DNA of 6,182 bases from an uncultured bacterium (GTDB lineage Bacteria; Armatimonadota; UBA5829; DSUL01), in assembly GCA_937967775.1 (NCBI GenBank), contig CALCJH010000252.1, positions 1 to 6,182 of the forward strand, given 5' to 3'. Below are positions 5,640-6,182 of this stretch, piece by piece. The notes beneath the pieces were generated by a model. The model had not been told where the DNA came from. It did no database searches and worked only from the letters and a program-made list of their open reading frames with translations. A program made the translations under genes and the position numbers. Numbering within the stretch: the stretch's first letter is position 1; each line of letters starts with the position of its first letter.

Positions 5640-6182
5640 CTGCAGGTAGACAACGAAGAGCACAGAGAGCGGAATGCGGCCATCCTGAGCGCCCTCGGGG
5701 CGACCGTCTCCTATGGGGTGACGCCGGTGTTCCTGCGCCACTTCACCGCGTGGTTGGATCCGTGGATGGTTAATGGCATCCGCTACAGCATCGCCGCCAT
5801 CTTCTGGCTGCCGGTGGTCCTCTCCATGCGCCGGTCGTGGGGCGGGAATGGGGCAAGCCCCGACATCTGGAGGGCGGCGATGCCTCCGGCTGTCATCAAC
5901 GCGACGGGCCAGGTGCTCTGGGGGCTGTGTCCGTACTTCCTGACCGCCCCGGTCATCGGCTTCGCTTCGCGCCTGTCGTTCCTGTTCACTGTGCTCATCG
6001 GGTTCGCGCTGGTCCCGCGCGAGCGTCTGCTGGCCCGTCAGCCCACCTTTCTTGCCGGAGCCCTTGTCTGCATCGTGGGGATGTTATTGATGTTCCGGGA
6101 TCAGCTCGCCGCGCCAGGGGCATCGGCCGCCGGGGTGGTCATCATGATGCTGACCAACGTGATGTTCGGAGCCTACGCCGTC
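5640..6182 (+). CDS. EamA/DMT-superfamily transporter (partial, 3' end beyond window)
   Basis: The frame is open from 5640 through the right edge, 181 codons. The product is an inner-membrane protein of the drug/metabolite transporter superfamily; family members have ten helices in two EamA repeats and export or import amino acids, sugars or other small metabolites. Six hydrophobic segments are visible at about residues 13-32, 43-62, 79-100, 103-125, 136-152 and 163-181, with typical features: a small N-terminal cytoplasmic stretch, SYGVTPVFLR in helix 1, NGIRY at the start of helix 2 and LVPRER between helices 4 and 5. No ATG precedes helix 1. A CTG at 5640 has GGGAGG (5629-5634) five bases before it and gives a normal N-terminus; an in-frame GTG at 5550 lacks a ribosome binding site and adds 30 unlikely residues. 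The first ATG in frame, near 5766, would remove helix 1. Substrate unknown. Confidence 0.82.
   Translation, partial: MQVDNEEHRERNAAILSALGATVSYGVTPVFLRHFTAWLDPWMVNGIRYSIAAIFWLPVVLSMRRSWGGNGASPDIWRAAMPPAVINATGQVLWGLCPYFLTAPVIGFASRLSFLFTVLIGFALVPRERLLARQPTFLAGALVCIVGMLLMFRDQLAAPGASAAGVVIMMLTNVMFGAYAV

Noticed and set aside
5226..5741. 171-codon minus-strand frame overlapping the divergent region
   Set aside because: It runs across the PEP-CTERM leader, promoter and ribosome binding site in another frame, and overlaps the transporter gene; its composition is not protein-like.
5462..5773. 103-codon plus-strand frame before and into the transporter
   Set aside because: It lies in a different frame from the transporter, has no ribosome binding site and no recognisable features.

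Overview
This is a GC-rich bacterial chromosomal window with densely packed genes. No phage, IS element, CRISPR array, tRNA or rRNA is visible. One protein carries a PEP-CTERM sorting tail, which points to a Gram-negative-type envelope with an exosortase system. That tail together with secreted beta-rich proteins, a FadR-type regulator and a sugar-acid aldolase would fit Armatimonadota, Planctomycetota or Verrucomicrobiota-like bacteria. I lean weakly to Armatimonadota; the sequence alone does not settle the phylum.

Layout. Five complete genes lie on the minus strand and one partial gene on the plus strand. Read in the minus direction from the middle, a FadR/GntR regulator (2756 to 2028), an HpcH/HpaI aldolase (about 1902 to 1099) and a Gfo/Idh/MocA dehydrogenase (1038 to 46) form a probable catabolic operon. 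It may continue past the left edge, where a possible TTG start with a good ribosome binding site sits at 24. Positions 2757-3033 are an intergenic region with many GC-rich inverted repeats; it holds the operon's promoter and the end of the upstream unit.

Upstream on the same strand are two tandem paralogous secreted proteins. The first (5229/5226 to 4360) has a signal peptide, a beta-rich domain and a C-terminal PEP-CTERM anchor. The second (4197 or 4203 to 3034) has the same domain, but in place of the anchor it carries an extra module of about 95 residues that looks OB-fold-like. A perfect 11-bp stem-loop lies between them. A 410-bp divergent region (5230-5639) follows, with a structured leader for the secreted pair. 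A DMT/EamA-family membrane transporter then runs off the right edge.

How they fit together. The three-gene operon probably oxidises and cleaves a sugar acid (a 2-keto-3-deoxy acid giving pyruvate plus an aldehyde) under control of the FadR-type regulator. The secreted pair looks like surface and extracellular versions of one binding domain. No sequence evidence ties the secreted pair to the sugar-acid operon beyond adjacency and shared strand. The most unusual feature is the tandem duplication with an exchanged C-terminus; the rest is ordinary metabolic sequence with some notable RNA-structure candidates.
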